Of a stretch of DNA of 64,000 bases, positions 49,708 through 60,645 are shown piece by piece. The notes below the pieces were generated by a model. The model did no database searches and was not told the DNA's origin. It was given only the letters and a program-made list of their open reading frames with translations. Positions within the stretch are counted from its first letter, which is position 1. Each line of letters opens with the position of its first letter. This stretch comes from JBKQVT01 sp963727245. GTDB taxonomy: Bacteria > Planctomycetota > Planctomycetia > Pirellulales > Thermoguttaceae. The position numbers and the translations under genes were made by a program. The stretch is from positions 224,658 to 288,657 of the forward strand of contig CAVSFO010000011.1 of NCBI GenBank assembly GCA_963727245.1, read 5' to 3'.

Positions 49708-52700
49708 ATGATCCGTCGTTCCCTGCGCTCTGGGCGTCGCCGGCACTCTCCTTCCCGCAAGCACTCGAAGACGCGCAATCGCGTCCTTCGCAGCGAGTCG
49801 CTGGAGGCGCGCATGTTGCTCAGCGGCCTGTCGCCCTTGGAGTCGGGGCTGTCGCCGGCCGCGCTGGTCGGGGCTGCGACGCCGAGCAACCAAGCGCCCA
49901 CCATCACGCAACCGCTCACGATCAACGGCAATGCGCCCGTCACCGGCAAGAGCGCCTCGCTCTCGGTCCAGGCAAGCGGCTCCAACCTCGTCTACATTTG
50001 GTCGGTCACGTCGTCTACCGGCGGGACGGCGACCTTCAGTGCCAACGACACCGCAGCGGCGTACAATGCGACCGCCACGTTTACCAAGGCCGGCAGCTAC
50101 ACCATTTCGGTCAAAATTATGGGCGCCGGCAACCTCTCCGTGACGGCCAGCCAGAGCGTTGTCGTCTCGCCCGTGCTGACGAGCCTGGTGCTGAAGACCG
50201 CCGGCGGCCAGGTCCTCAGCCCGACTTCGGCGCTGGCCGTGTCGGCGGCCAGCCAGACGCTCAGCGTGCAAGGACTGGACCAGTTCGGCAACGCGCTGGC
50301 CGTGCAGCCGGCCTTCACCTGGTCGACGACCACGAAGCCCGCGGGGGCGGCGGCCCCGACCGTGGCCGCCACCAGCACCGGCGCCACGATCACCTTTTAC
50401 CAGGCGGGGTCGTATGGCCTCAGCGTGCAGACCAGCGCCGCCGGAGTCTTTAGCGCCAGCGTGTCGATGACCGTGGCGCAGGTGCTCAGCGCCGTCCAAT
50501 TTCCATCGGGCGTGCCCACGTATTTTTCCTGTTCAGGGACGAGCCAGAAACTAACCGTCCCGACGTTCCTCGACCAGTTCGGCAACGTCATGGCGGTCAG
50601 TCCGGCGCTGAGCTGGTCAACGTCGGCGGCGGCCCCCGCGCACCGGCGCCGACCTTCACGACCAGCGGGGGCGTCACCACGGTCACGTTCAAGATGGCCG
50701 GTTCCTACGTGCTGACCGCCCACGCCGCCGCCGTGCCAGGCATTTCCTTCGTCGAACAGGTGTCGGTGAACCAGACGGCGACGGGCCTGGTGGTCAAGAC
50801 CGCCGGCGGCCAGGTCGTCAGCCCGACCTCGGCCGTGGCTGTGTCGGGCGCCGGCCAAACGTTCGTCGTGGCAGAAGTGGACCAGTTCGGCAACGCGACG
50901 GCCGTGCAGCCTGCCTTTACCTGGTCGACGATCACGGTTCCGGCGGGGGCGCCGGCGCCGACCGTGGCCGCCACCAGCACCGGCGCCACGCTCACGTTTT
51001 ACAAGGCCGGGTCGTATGGAGTAGGCGTGCAGGCCAGCACCGGCGGAAACTTTTCCGCCAGCGTGTCGATGACCGTGGCGCAGGTGTTGAGCACCATCAA
51101 GAATGTGCCGACCGCTCCGGTGTCCATTTCAGGGACGAGCCTGCAACTGGCGGTGCCGACGTTCCTCGACCAGTTCGGCAACGCGATGGCGGTCACTCCG
51201 GCGCTCAGTTGGTCGACGTCGTCGGCGCCCACCGCGCGCCGGCGGCGACCTTCACGACCAGCGGGGGCGTTACCACGGTCACGTTCAAGATGGCCGGCGC
51301 CTACACGCTGACCGCCCACGCCAGCAACGTGTCGGGCGTTTCCGTCGTCGAACAGGTGGTCGTCAGCCAGGCGGCGACGAGCCTAAAGGTCAAGACCGCC
51401 GGCGGCCAGGTCGTCAGCCCGACTGCGGCCTTGACGGTGTCGGCTACCAGCCAGGCGCTGCTGGCGCAAGAATTGGACCAGTTCGGCAACGCGATGGCCG
51501 TGCAGCCCGCCTTTACCTGGTCGACGACCGCGGTCCCCGCGGGGCGCCGGCGCCCACTGTGACCGCCACCAGCACCGGCGCCACGATCACCTTCCACCAG
51601 GCCGGGTCGTATGGCCTCAGCGTGCAGACCGCCGGCGGCGGCTTTACCGCCAGCGTGTCGATGACCGTGACGCAGGTGCTCAGCGCCATCAAGAATGTGC
51701 CGACCGCTCCGGTATCCGTTTCAGGAACGAGCCTGCAACTGGCGGTGCCGACGTTCCTCGACCAGTTCGGCAACGTGATGGCCGTAACGCCGGCGCTCAC
51801 TTGGTCGACGACGTCGGCGCCCAGCGGCGCGCCGGCGCCGACCTTCACGACCAGCGGGGGCGTCACCACGGTCACGTTCAAGATGGCCGGCTCCTACACG
51901 CTGACCGCCCATGCCAGCAACATGTCGGGCGTTTCCGTGGTCGAACAGGCGGTCGTAAGCCAGACGGCGACGGGGCTGGTGGTCAAGACCGCCGGCGGCC
52001 AGATCGTCAGCCCGACTTCGGCCTTGACTGTGTCGGCTGCCAACCAGACGTTCGTCGTGGAAGAATTGGACCAGTTCGGCAACGCGATGGCCGTGCAACC
52101 CGCCTTTACCTGGTCGACGACCGCGGTTCCGGCGGGGGCGCCGGCGCCGACCGTGGCTGTCACCAGCAGCGGTGTCACGATCACCTTTCACCAGGCCGGG
52201 TCGTATGGCCTCAGCGTTCAGACCAGCGGCGGCGGAGGCTTTGCCGCCAGCGTGTCGATGACCGTGGCGCAGGTGCTCAGCGCCATCGAAAATCCATCGG
52301 GCGGGGCGACGTATCTGAACTGTTCGGGGACGAGCCAGCAACTGACGATTCCGACGTTCCTCGACCAGTTCGGCAACGTCATGGCCGTCGCTCCGGCGCT
52401 CAGTTGGTCGACGTCGTCGGCGCCCAGCGGCGCGCCGGCGCCAACGTTCACGACCAGCGGGGGCGTTACCACAGTCACGTTCAAGATGGCCGGCTCCTAC
52501 ATGCTGACGGGCCACGGCACCACCATGCCGGGCCTTTCCTTCGTCGACGTGGTGGCCGTGAGCCAGACATTGACGGGCATTACCCTTTCGCCCAACACGT
52601 GTTCCGTCATCCAGGGGGCCGATCAGCAGTTCACCGCCGCGGCCGTGGACCAATTCGGTCAGGCGATGGCCACTCAGCCGACGTTCGCTTGGAGCACCAG

Positions 52701-54276
52701 CGGCGGCACGATCACGGCGGCCGGGCGGCTGACGACCCCGAACGCCCCGGCGCTGTACGGTAACCGCCACCAGCGGCGCGATCACGGGCACGGCGACGGT
52801 GACGGTCGTGGTCAATTCGGGCTGGAAAGATCCCACCCTGGGACAGCTCATCAAGGGCCTGGACGCCGACGGTTCGCTCAGCCGCTCGGACATGATCCAG
52901 ATTCTGCAAAGCGTCGACGCCAAGGGCGTCCTCAGCGCCGCGGACTTCAGCGACCTGAAGACCATGTTGAGCGAAGCGACGGCGCTCGGCATCCCCGGCT
53001 ACGTGCAAGCGCTGGCCGGCGACATCATCAACGGCAGCCCGGCCAATGCCACCTACCTAGGCCAGGCGATGGGCAACCTGGCCGTCGGCAGTTCCGCCAT
53101 TCAGCTCACCGATTTGATCGACAAGTGGTTCTACGGCACCGACCTGCCCACGCTCTGCGACAGTTCGCTGGTCTACAAGGCGACCGCCGGTTCGCTCTTC
53201 CCCCATACGCCGTCGAACCTCGACGAATTCCAGGGAGAGCTGGGCGACTGCTACTTCATTTCCGCCCTGGGCACGCTGGCCGACAGCAACCCGGCCGCCG
53301 TCGAGAACATGTTCATCAACAACGGCGACGGCACGTACACGGTCCGCTTCTACACCGGGACCTATGGGACCATCTACAACTACAGCAACGGCAGCATCAG
53401 CGCCGGTTTCAGCAACAACCAGATCACCGCCGACTACGTGACCGTCAACACGATGTTGCCGGTGGGCACAAGCGGCTTGCTGGCCTACGCCGACTACGGC
53501 GCCAGCTATACCAACGCCGCCAATGCCCTCTGGATCCCCCTGGCCGAAAAGGCCTACGCCCAATGGAACCAGACCGGCAAGGAAGGCCGCGACGGCACGA
53601 ATTCCTATTGCTCCACCCAGGGCGGCTGGATGGCCACGGTCGATGCCCAGGTGCTCGGCTACAACGCCACCGATTACATCATGACCACCACCAGCGAGCA
53701 GGTGGCCGTCAGCGCCCTGGCGGCCGGCGACGCGGTCACCATCGGCACCACCTCGTTCTCGGGCACCCTCTACGGTCTGTACGCGGACCATGCCTACGCG
53801 ATCACCGGCTATAACGCCGGCAGCGACACCTTCACCCTCTACAATCCCTGGGGGTTCGATCAGCCGGGCCAGCTCACGTGGGGCGAACTCCAGACGGCCT
53901 GCACCCAGCTTTGCACGGCCGTCACTTCCGGCACCGTGCCGATCAGCGGCCCTGCGGGCAAGGCTGCGGCGGTAGGGATCTCCTTGCAGGAGTTCGGCGC
54001 CGGCACAGCCGCCGGCCAGTGGGTCCGCCAACTGTCCCCGGCGACGTTCTCCCCCGCCGGCCTTGTGCCGGCCGCCGCCTCCGGCAGCGAGGTCTCTGCC
54101 GCGACCGACGCCTCGCGTGATCTGTTCGACGCCCTGGGAAGCAGTTCCCCGACGGGTCCGCACCAGGCGCCTCTTGCCGCCCCGTCGCACGGCACGCTTC
54201 CCGCGCCCTGGTCGACGCGGCCTTCGCCGCCGACGATCTGCTGCCGCAAAGCGCCGTCCTGGCAGTCCTCGTGTAG
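49708..54276 (+). CDS. Surface Ig-repeat protein with C-terminal calpain-family cysteine protease domain (five frameshifts)
   Basis: ATG at 49708 follows AAGGAG at seven bases. The Arg-rich N-terminus contains SLEARMLLSG, the LExRxLLS motif of large exported planctomycete proteins. Then nine Ig-like modules of about 99 residues marked by DQFGN (49950-52760), an EF-hand/dockerin-like stretch (GLDADGSLSRSDMIQILQSV) and a calpain (C2) domain with Cys in GDCYFISALGTLA (codon 53249), His in ADHAYAITGY (53789) and Asn in YNPWG (53843). Frames change near 50635, 51235, 51545, 52755 and 54205; the last is needed to reach DDLLPQSAVLAVLV and the stop at 54276. Sister repeats show that one base is missing at each of the first sites. 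Protease active when intact; substrate unknown. Confidence 0.85.
50160..52760 (+). repeat. Tandem Ig-like modules in the calpain protein
   Basis: GACCAGTTCGGCAA-type codons recur at 50278, 50572, 50880, 51168, 51476, 51770, 52069, 52363 and 52648 (last as DQFGQ), spacing 285-308 bases. Two module types alternate (AVQPAFTWST and AVxPALxWST), giving a two-module unit of about 600 bases. Confidence 0.85.
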
Positions 54277-54299
54277 ACTGTCGGGGACGCGCCGACATC

Positions 54300-54670
54300 G
54301 GTTCCGAGGTGTCGGCGGCGCGGCGGCGGGCCGCGGCAAGTGTGCCGCGGGCGGAGTGCCACGGGCTCCGCCCGTGCTTCGGGAGGTCCGCCTCGGGACG
54401 AAGGCGGAGGTATGATGGAGGAGGCGGCGCCGCGCGGGGTGTTCCGGTCCCGAGGCTGACGCCATCGTCGCTCGACGCAAGTCATTTTCGCCCGTCCCGT
54501 CCCGTAGGGACCTTCGATAGTAGCCCAGCGATTCATCGCTGGGTATACGGGCGACGCAAACTGTTCCCCAGTCCCGGAGGGACGGTTGAACTGACAGCAT
54601 TCGGCCGTCCCTACGGGACTTCTCCGCCCGAGTTCTTGTGCCCCGTTCCCAGCAGTGAACTGCTGGGCTA
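54300..54670. repeat. Intergenic palindromes after the calpain gene
   Basis: 54340-54410 has GTGCCACGGGCTCCGCCCGTGCTTCGGGA and AGGTCCGCCTCGGGACGAAGGCGGA-type hairpins. 54493-54670 is the inverted-orientation copy of the 22599-22767 composite (GTCCCGTAGGGACC, CCCAGCGATTCATCGCTGGG, GTCCCGGAGGGACGG, CCGTCCCTACGGGAC, CCCAGCAGTGAACTGCTGGG). No gene in 54277-54762. Confidence 0.75.
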
Positions 54671-54762
54671 CTCTCAATCGCCCCTGCCGGGGCAGGAACA
54701 TTCCGATCCGCTGCGCATATCGCATAACAGCGGCGGCCACGCCACGGGCTCCACGCCTCCTA

Positions 54763-56360
54763 CTACTTCCCGTCTTCTTTCCGCCCGAGGACCTCCAGCA
54801 CCGCGCGGCGCAAGTCCAGCGGCCGCAGCCAGCCGGGCGCGTGCTCGCCCGGCGGCACACTGCTGCGGCAGCAGCGCGAAGGCCCGCGTCTCGTCGGGGC
54901 TGGGACCGGCGTGGGCGCCGCTCTCGTGGGAAAAACTGACCGCCCGGGCCTGCCAGGCCCAGCCGACCAAGACCAACTGCGCCGGCCTCCGGGTGATGGC
55001 AGAGCACGATCAAGTCGGCGGCGACCTGCTTCAAGAACGGATGACCGGCGCCGAGCACGGCGGCAGGCTCGTCCGGCAACTGGAAGCAGCCCTGCGCGGT
55101 CCAAGCCACGGCCCGGCCGGCGCCGTCGGCCGACATGACCAGCGGAATCTTCGCCCGGCCGACCAGCCGCCGGGCCATCCGATCGCGCTCGGCAGGCGAA
55201 GCAAAGGGCGGACAATAGACCTGCCCCAGCGAGCCCATGGCCGTCACCAGCACGCTACGGACGGGGACCGCCTCGTGGGGATCGGCCGCCGGCTCCAGTC
55301 CGCGCAGGAGCGTGGACACTCGGGCCGGCGCAGCCTCCAAGTCGCAAGGTTCAGCCGCGGAGTCATCGCCCCGAAACGCCTCCTCGACGGCCTCCTGGAG
55401 CGTTCGGCCAAAGACCTCGCTGTAGGAGACGGTGGACTGCTGACCATGATCGGAATAGATCCACACCTGGTAGTTGCGGCGTCCGGCGCGGCGCGCCGCC
55501 CGCCACGTGCGGCCAATCGAGTGATCGATGCCCCGCAACGACCAATGGGCGAAGGCGGAGGCCGGGCCGCGACGGTGCGACTGCTCGTCGTAGCCGAGGA
55601 AATTGAGGTGGATGAGCGGCAGTCCGCGGACCATGTCGAGGCGTGCGCCGAAGGTCATCAACTCGCGCAGCAGGATGCCGATGGCCACCCGCGAGAGCAC
55701 CACGCCCAGTTCTTTCCACAAGTGCCGGCCGGCCAGGAGTCCGCGGACGCAGTCGACCAGGGCGAGCACGAATTCCATGAGCATCATGCCGACCACGCGG
55801 ACCGTGCTGTCGAAGTAGAGCAGCAGGAAGACGACGAAGTGGAGGGGGTGCATCGCCCTCCACAACGACTTCCAGCCCCACTCGGAGGGGCAGAAGTGCG
55901 GCTCGGCGGCGCCGCCGGAGAAGATATCGCAGTAGGCGCTGCCGCCGCGCAAGAGGCCGTCGCCCAGCAGGCCGAGCCGGGCCTGGACCTTGGCCGCCGG
56001 CGCCGGATCGAACATGCGGACCGGGCGGCCCGTCTGGCGGTCGCGGAAACAGAAACTCGGCACCGCGCAGGGCACGCCGTAGAACAACTCGCCTTGGACC
56101 GCCGGGGTAGCCGACGGCAGGCCGGAGTAGAACGTCGTCAGCCGATACTTCTTTCGCCGCAACAGCCAGCGGAGAAAGGGCAGCCGGCGGCCGCGCAGGC
56201 CGCGTTCCAGTTGCAACCGGGACAAGCCGTCGATCTGGATGAGCACCAGGCCCGCTTGACCGATCGGCCCCGGTGCGCGAGGCAGTCTGAGCAGCCGCAC
56301 GGCCCACTGGTCGCGGCTGAAGGCCCGTCGCACTCGTCGCCAAACCTCGATGAACCGCAT
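54763..56360 (-). CDS. Alkaline-phosphatase-superfamily membrane enzyme (type I phosphodiesterase-like), frameshifted
   Basis: About 530 residues. The start VLIQIDGLSRLQLERGL carries the first metal-binding Asp, YSGLPSATPAVQGELFYGV the nucleophile region (Thr/Ser of TPAVQ), and WIYSDHGQQSTVSYSEVFG the DHG metal ligands. LNFLGYDEQSHRRGP and HWSLRGIDHSIGR supply further ligands, as in PF01663 phosphodiesterases/nucleotide pyrophosphatases. A hydrophobic stretch in the middle (HFVVFLLLYFDSTVRVVG, then MMLMEFVLALVDCVRGLLAG) is unusual and suggests membrane attachment. Frames change near 54970 and 54840; the joined sequence ends naturally at 54763 (AVLEVLGRKEDGK). The uncorrected frame runs to 53943 through repeats and into the calpain gene and is rejected. 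Substrate unknown. Confidence 0.78.
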
Positions 56361-56488
56361 GGAGGTGTTACCTCAACTCAGACCGATACCCCGGCTGGGA
56401 AATTGCTGGCGTAGGGGGAGTTTTGGCAAACGTTTGTTATCTGGCTTGCGCAGCTTATCCACGTCCCCGTATCACGCAGGTTTCCTCG

Positions 56489-56680
56489 GGGGTCGCCCCG
56501 ATAGCTTTGCTATCGCACACCGCGGCACCGCAAGAGGATCGCCAAAAGGCCGCAAACAGCCTCTTGTGCCTTGCGGCACCCCGATAGCAGAGCTATCGGG
56601 GCCACCCCTGGCCCCTGGTCCCTGGTCCCCGGTCCCTGGCCCCTGGCTCCTTGTCCCTGGCTCCTGGCCCCTGGCCCCTA
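56489..56680. repeat. CCCCGATAGC composite palindrome and CCCTGGTCCCTGG runs
   Basis: 56489-56607: GGGGTCGCCCCGATAGC...GCTATCG, core with GCAAGAGG and CCTCTTGTGCC, CACCCCGATAGC...GCTATCGGGGCCACC. 56608-56680: repeated CCCCTGGTCCCTGGTCCCCGG-type words, about ten times, related to 15358-15390 and 63825-63850. No gene in 56361-56784. Confidence 0.8.
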
Positions 56681-56784
56681 GAATATGATCTTTTCTTTTT
56701 TCCCCGATCCGAATAGAGTTACGCCAGTCTGGTTGATATGAGAGTATGCCTCGTGTTTAACGTCAAGGCGGTACAGGAGACCCA

Positions 56785-58335
56785 ATGATGAGAAAGCGGC
56801 TTCAGTTCGTTACGATTGTCCTGGCAACGACGATGGCGGTGATGTTGGTATGCTGGGGCGCCGGCAGCCATCTAACGGCGCAACAAATGGATCCGCCGCC
56901 GTTCCCCGCAGGGGAAGGCCCGGCCATGCCGGCTGCTGGCGATCAGGCGCCGGCTGCGCCCGAAAACGGCCCCGAGGTCCTCACGCGGGGACCGGTGCAC
57001 GAGGCGTTTGCCGAGGCGATCAACCACAGTCCGGAGCCCGGACCAGCGGTCGGCAAGCAGCCGCCGCCGGTGATCGAAGAGATGCCGCCCGCGGATAAAC
57101 CCCCGGCGACCGCCCAGGGAGATTACATCTGGATTGCCGGCTATTGGGCCTGGGACACAGAGCGCAACGATTACATTTGGGTCAGCGGCGTGTGGCGGTT
57201 GCCGCCGCCGGGCACGTCCTGGGTCCCCGGCTACTGGAACCAGGTTGCCAATGGATATCAATGGACCAGCGGCTATTGGGGACCGGCGACGGTCACTGCC
57301 CACGGGCAGACCGTGGAGACGGAGTATCTGCCGCAGCCGCCCAAGTCGCTGGAAGTGGGACCACCCAGTCCCGCGCCCTCGGAAGATGTCTTCTGGGTGC
57401 CCGGCTGCTGGCGATGGGCGGGGTATCATTATGTTTGGCAGCCGGGGCACTGGGGCCGCGCCGCTCCGAACTGGATTTGGGTCCCGAACCATTACGTCTG
57501 CACGCCCGCCGGATATGTTTTCGTCGCCGGGCATTGGGACTACTCCCTGGACCAGCGTGGCGTGGCGTTCTGTCCGGTCTACTACGCCAATCCGTACTAT
57601 ATACGACCCGGCTACGTCTACAGCCCGAGCATCTGCATCGAAGCTGGGGTGTTGCACGGCTACCTGTTCTGCGGGCCGCGCTGGGGCCATTACTATTTCG
57701 GCGATTACTACGATCCGGGCTTCGCCGTCTCGATCGGCATCTTCCCGTGCTTCGACGCGAGGCTCGGCTGGGACCCGTTTTATGTCCACGACCGCTGGTA
57801 CTATCGGCACGATCCGATGTGGGACCGGCACATGCACGAGGACTACGCGTACCGCCGCGACCACATCGAGGGCCGGCCGCCACGCACCTATGAGCTGGCC
57901 ATACGCGTGGGCGGACACGGTGGGGTGACGTTCGGCGTTGGACCGGTGTCCGCCAGGCGTGGATTCGAGAGAGTCCCTCCGGAACGGCGCGAGCAGGCCA
58001 TGAGGTCGCAGCGAGAAGTCCGCCAGGCCCAGGCGGATCGCCGGACCATGGAGGTCAGGGCCGGCAAGGAATCCGGCGGCAGGCCCACCAAACCGGTGCA
58101 CATGAGCGTTGCCACCGCGGGAGGGTCGCGTCTCCCCGCAGCAACCCGAAACGACGTCAGGGGCACTTCGACCCCGGGCGGCGCCAGGGCCGCGCCTGCG
58201 GCCGGGCCGGCCACCGGCCGTGGCGTGGGACCAACGGCCCCGCCGCGTCCCGGCCAACCGGCGGCCGCCTCGCGCGGCTCATCCAACGGAAAAGGCAGCT
58301 CCGATCCGAAGAAGAAGGATCACCCTAACGGGTAA
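56785..58335 (+). CDS. Exported YXWGXW-repeat protein
   Basis: 516 residues. AGGAGA precedes ATG 56785. A signal peptide (LQFVTIVLATTMAVMLVCWG) is followed by a Pro-rich linker and then aromatic repeats at about residues 112-260: YIWIAGYWAWD, YIWVSGVWR, SWVPGYWN, YQWTSGYWG, VFWVPGCWRW, YVWQPGHWG, WIWVPNHYV and YVFVAGHWDY. These are YXWGXW/WXXGXW (PF12779-type) repeats. The next 120 residues are Tyr/His/Asp-rich (FCGPRWGHYYFGDYYDPGF), and the C-terminus is basic, Pro/Gly-rich and disordered. The family is widespread in planctomycetes with no assigned activity; a surface or envelope-binding role is likely. The repeats are tightly conserved relative to the flanks. Confidence 0.85.
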   Translation: MMRKRLQFVTIVLATTMAVMLVCWGAGSHLTAQQMDPPPFPAGEGPAMPAAGDQAPAAPENGPEVLTRGPVHEAFAEAINHSPEPGPAVGKQPPPVIEEMPPADKPPATAQGDYIWIAGYWAWDTERNDYIWVSGVWRLPPPGTSWVPGYWNQVANGYQWTSGYWGPATVTAHGQTVETEYLPQPPKSLEVGPPSPAPSEDVFWVPGCWRWAGYHYVWQPGHWGRAAPNWIWVPNHYVCTPAGYVFVAGHWDYSLDQRGVAFCPVYYANPYYIRPGYVYSPSICIEAGVLHGYLFCGPRWGHYYFGDYYDPGFAVSIGIFPCFDARLGWDPFYVHDRWYYRHDPMWDRHMHEDYAYRRDHIEGRPPRTYELAIRVGGHGGVTFGVGPVSARRGFERVPPERREQAMRSQREVRQAQADRRTMEVRAGKESGGRPTKPVHMSVATAGGSRLPAATRNDVRGTSTPGGARAAPAAGPATGRGVGPTAPPRPGQPAAASRGSSNGKGSSDPKKKDHPNG

Positions 58336-58473
58336 GGCGCCCGGGGTGGAAACGGGATGCTCGAACGGGCGGCGCGCCGCTGCGAAACCGCAAGCGGCCC
58401 CGTCCGGCGGCGCCACGGCTGTGTCAGCCGTGCCGAAGTTGGGCAAGCGGCCCCGTCCGCCAGTGGTCCAACC

Positions 58474-58941
58474 TCAGCGCGCGCGGCGGGCCTCGGCCAG
58501 CATCGGTTTCAGCTCGTGGACGAAATCGCGGGCGTCCTCGAATTGCCGGTAGACGCTGGCGAAGCGGACGAAGGCCACCTGGTCGAGATGCCGCAGTTGC
58601 TTCATGACCATTTCGCCCACGTCGCGGCTGGGCACCTCCAACTCGAACTTGCCCTCGATCTCGTTTTCCACGGCGGTGATTACCGCCTCGATCTGGGCGT
58701 CGCTGACCGGCCGCTTCCAGCAGGCCTTTTCCAGGCCGAGCTTGATCTTCAGCCGGTCGAAGGGCTCGCGGGTGCCGTCCTTCTTGATGATCTTGACGCT
58801 GGTCCCCTCGACGCGTTCGTAGGTCGTGTAGCGCTTTTTGCAGGCCAGACACTCGCGGCGCCGCCGGGTGGCAATGCCGTCCTGGCTGGTCCGCGAGTCG
58901 ATCACGCGGTCATTATCGGCTTGGCAAAAAGGACATTTCAT
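58474..58941 (-). CDS. nrdR: Transcriptional repressor NrdR
   Basis: 155 residues, the standard length. N-terminal zinc ribbon with Cys3/Cys6 (MKCPFC) and Cys31/Cys34 (CLAC), then KRYTTYERVE and the ATP-cone domain (VKIIKKDGTREPFDRLKIKLGL to FVRFASVYRQFEDARDFV, given by its ends). NrdR senses ATP/dATP and represses ribonucleotide reductase genes. No nrd gene or NrdR box is visible nearby. The last gene of the - strand housekeeping block, 146 bp after rpoN. Confidence 0.95.
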   Translation of the reverse strand: MKCPFCQADNDRVIDSRTSQDGIATRRRRECLACKKRYTTYERVEGTSVKIIKKDGTREPFDRLKIKLGLEKACWKRPVSDAQIEAVITAVENEIEGKFELEVPSRDVGEMVMKQLRHLDQVAFVRFASVYRQFEDARDFVHELKPMLAEARRAR

Positions 58942-59087
58942 AACGGCCGTGCAGGGCAGGGGGGCAGAAGGCGACTTCCTTCAGCCCCCACTATACACCA
59001 AGATGTGGTGTAGCAAGAAGGGGCCACCCCCAAAATCTGGGCCCCGGCGATGATTTTCCGGGCGACCGGATCGCGGGCCGAGCCCGA

Positions 59088-60626
59088 TCACTCGTCCTCG
59101 TCGTCTTCGGCAGCTTCCACGGCGGGCCCGGCCGCGGCCTGGGCCCCCCAGTTGCGGCGCTGGCGGGAACTGGGAATCTTCATCGCCTTGCGATACTTGG
59201 TCACCGTCCGCCGCGCCACGGTCACGCCGGCGGCGGCCAGGTCCTTGACCAACTGCTCGTCGCTCTTAGGGTGCAGCTTGTCCTCGTTGTCGATCAACTC
59301 CTGGAGCTTCAGGCGGACGGCGTCCCAGGCCACCTCTTCGCCGTCGGCGCCCATGGTGCCGCCGCAGAAGAACCGCTTCAAGGGGAAGATGCCCCGCGGC
59401 GTCTGCACCCACTTGTCGTCCACCGCCCGGCTTACCGTGGTCACGTGCACGCCCACCTTGTCGGCAATCTGCTGCATCTTCAGCGGCTCGATCGACTCCG
59501 GGCCCTTGTTGAGGAACTCGCTCTGGTGATCGACGATCGCCTGGGCCACGCGCGTCAGCGTGCTGCGGCGCTGCTGGATGGAATCGATCAGCCATTGGGC
59601 GGAATGGATCTTGCGCTTGATGTACTCGCGCGTCTCCTCGTTGGCCTGGCCGCTGGCGAACAGCTTGCGATAGTAGGGACTGATGAACAGGCTGGGCGTG
59701 CGCCCCTCTTCCAGCCGCACCTTGTACTTGCCGTTTTCATCCTGCTCGATGAACACGTCGGGTGTGACCGGCGGCACGACGACGTTGTTGAACTTCGCCC
59801 CCGGCTTGGGGTTCAGCTTCCGCAACTCTTCCAGCGCCTTCTGGATCAGCTCGATCGAGTAGCCCGTATGGCGGCTGATGACCGGCAGGCGGTTGTGCTC
59901 CAGGTCTTCCAGGTAGGTCGAGATCAACGTCTGGACCTGTTCGTAGTACGGCGTGCCGGGGACCAGTTGCAGCAACAGGCACTCGCGGAGGTCGCGGGCG
60001 GCCACTCCCGGCGGGTCCAGCCGCTGCACCAGCGCCAAGGCCCGCTCCGCCACGGCAAGCTCTTCCTTGCTGGCGGCGGTGGCCAGCAGGTCTTCCAAGC
60101 GGCCTTGCAGATAGCCGTTGCTGTCGAGGTTGTAGATGATCCGCTCGGCCAGCGCCCGCACCTCGGGCTCCACGTCGAACCACGCCAACTGATCGTGCAA
60201 GTAGTCCTGCAGCGATTGCGGCCGGGCCGTCATGTTGGCCATGGCGTCGAGCTTCCGCTCCCCCGCCTCCTCCATCTCGCCGCGCGAGGGCCGCGTGCGC
60301 TCCTCGAAATGGTCGGGCCACTGCTCGTCCATCTTCAAGAGGCGCTCGAAATCGTCCTCGTTGCTGTGGGTCTCGTCGATGACCAGCTCGCGCTCTTCGT
60401 CGCTGGGGGCGTCGGGCGCCTCCGGGACGGCGGTGTCGGTCGGCTCCGCCGGCAGGTCCGGGTCTTCCTCCTGCAGTTCGAGCACCGGATTCTCCGTAAT
60501 CTCCTGCTCGATCCGCTCTTCCAAGGCCAGGATGGGCAGTTGCAGAATCTCCATCGACTGGATCATCCGCGGCGCCAGCACCTGCTTCTGCACCAATCGA
60601 AGGTCTTGTCCGAGAGATAACCGCAT
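59088..60626 (-). CDS. rpoN: RNA polymerase sigma-54 factor
   Basis: About 512 residues from the Met of MRLSLGQDLRLVQKQ; the frame is open upstream to 60698 but region I starts here. Region I (LAPRMIQSMEILQLPILALEE) contacts activators; region II is an acidic linker; the core-binding domain includes LDSNGYLQGRLEDLL and LDPPGVAARDLRECLLLQL; the C-terminal DNA-binding part has DKVGVHVTTVSRAVDDKWV and the RpoN box VARRTVTKYRKAM. It ends with an acidic tail (EAAEDDEDE). The gene lies downstream of recR, 19 bp away, an arrangement that suggests read-through from dnaX-ybaB-recR. Promoter targets in this window were not identified. Confidence 0.95.
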   Translation of the reverse strand: MRLSLGQDLRLVQKQVLAPRMIQSMEILQLPILALEERIEQEITENPVLELQEEDPDLPAEPTDTAVPEAPDAPSDEERELVIDETHSNEDDFERLLKMDEQWPDHFEERTRPSRGEMEEAGERKLDAMANMTARPQSLQDYLHDQLAWFDVEPEVRALAERIIYNLDSNGYLQGRLEDLLATAASKEELAVAERALALVQRLDPPGVAARDLRECLLLQLVPGTPYYEQVQTLISTYLEDLEHNRLPVISRHTGYSIELIQKALEELRKLNPKPGAKFNNVVVPPVTPDVFIEQDENGKYKVRLEEGRTPSLFISPYYRKLFASGQANEETREYIKRKIHSAQWLIDSIQQRRSTLTRVAQAIVDHQSEFLNKGPESIEPLKMQQIADKVGVHVTTVSRAVDDKWVQTPRGIFPLKRFFCGGTMGADGEEVAWDAVRLKLQELIDNEDKLHPKSDEQLVKDLAAAGVTVARRTVTKYRKAMKIPSSRQRRNWGAQAAAGPAVEAAEDDEDE

Positions 60627-60645
60627 AGATTGAAGAATTACCGGT

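Noticed and set aside
54063..56414. Long + strand open frame over the phosphatase-superfamily gene
   Set aside because: Antisense shadow: the - strand carries metal-binding motifs and hydrophobic helices, while the + translation is low-complexity.
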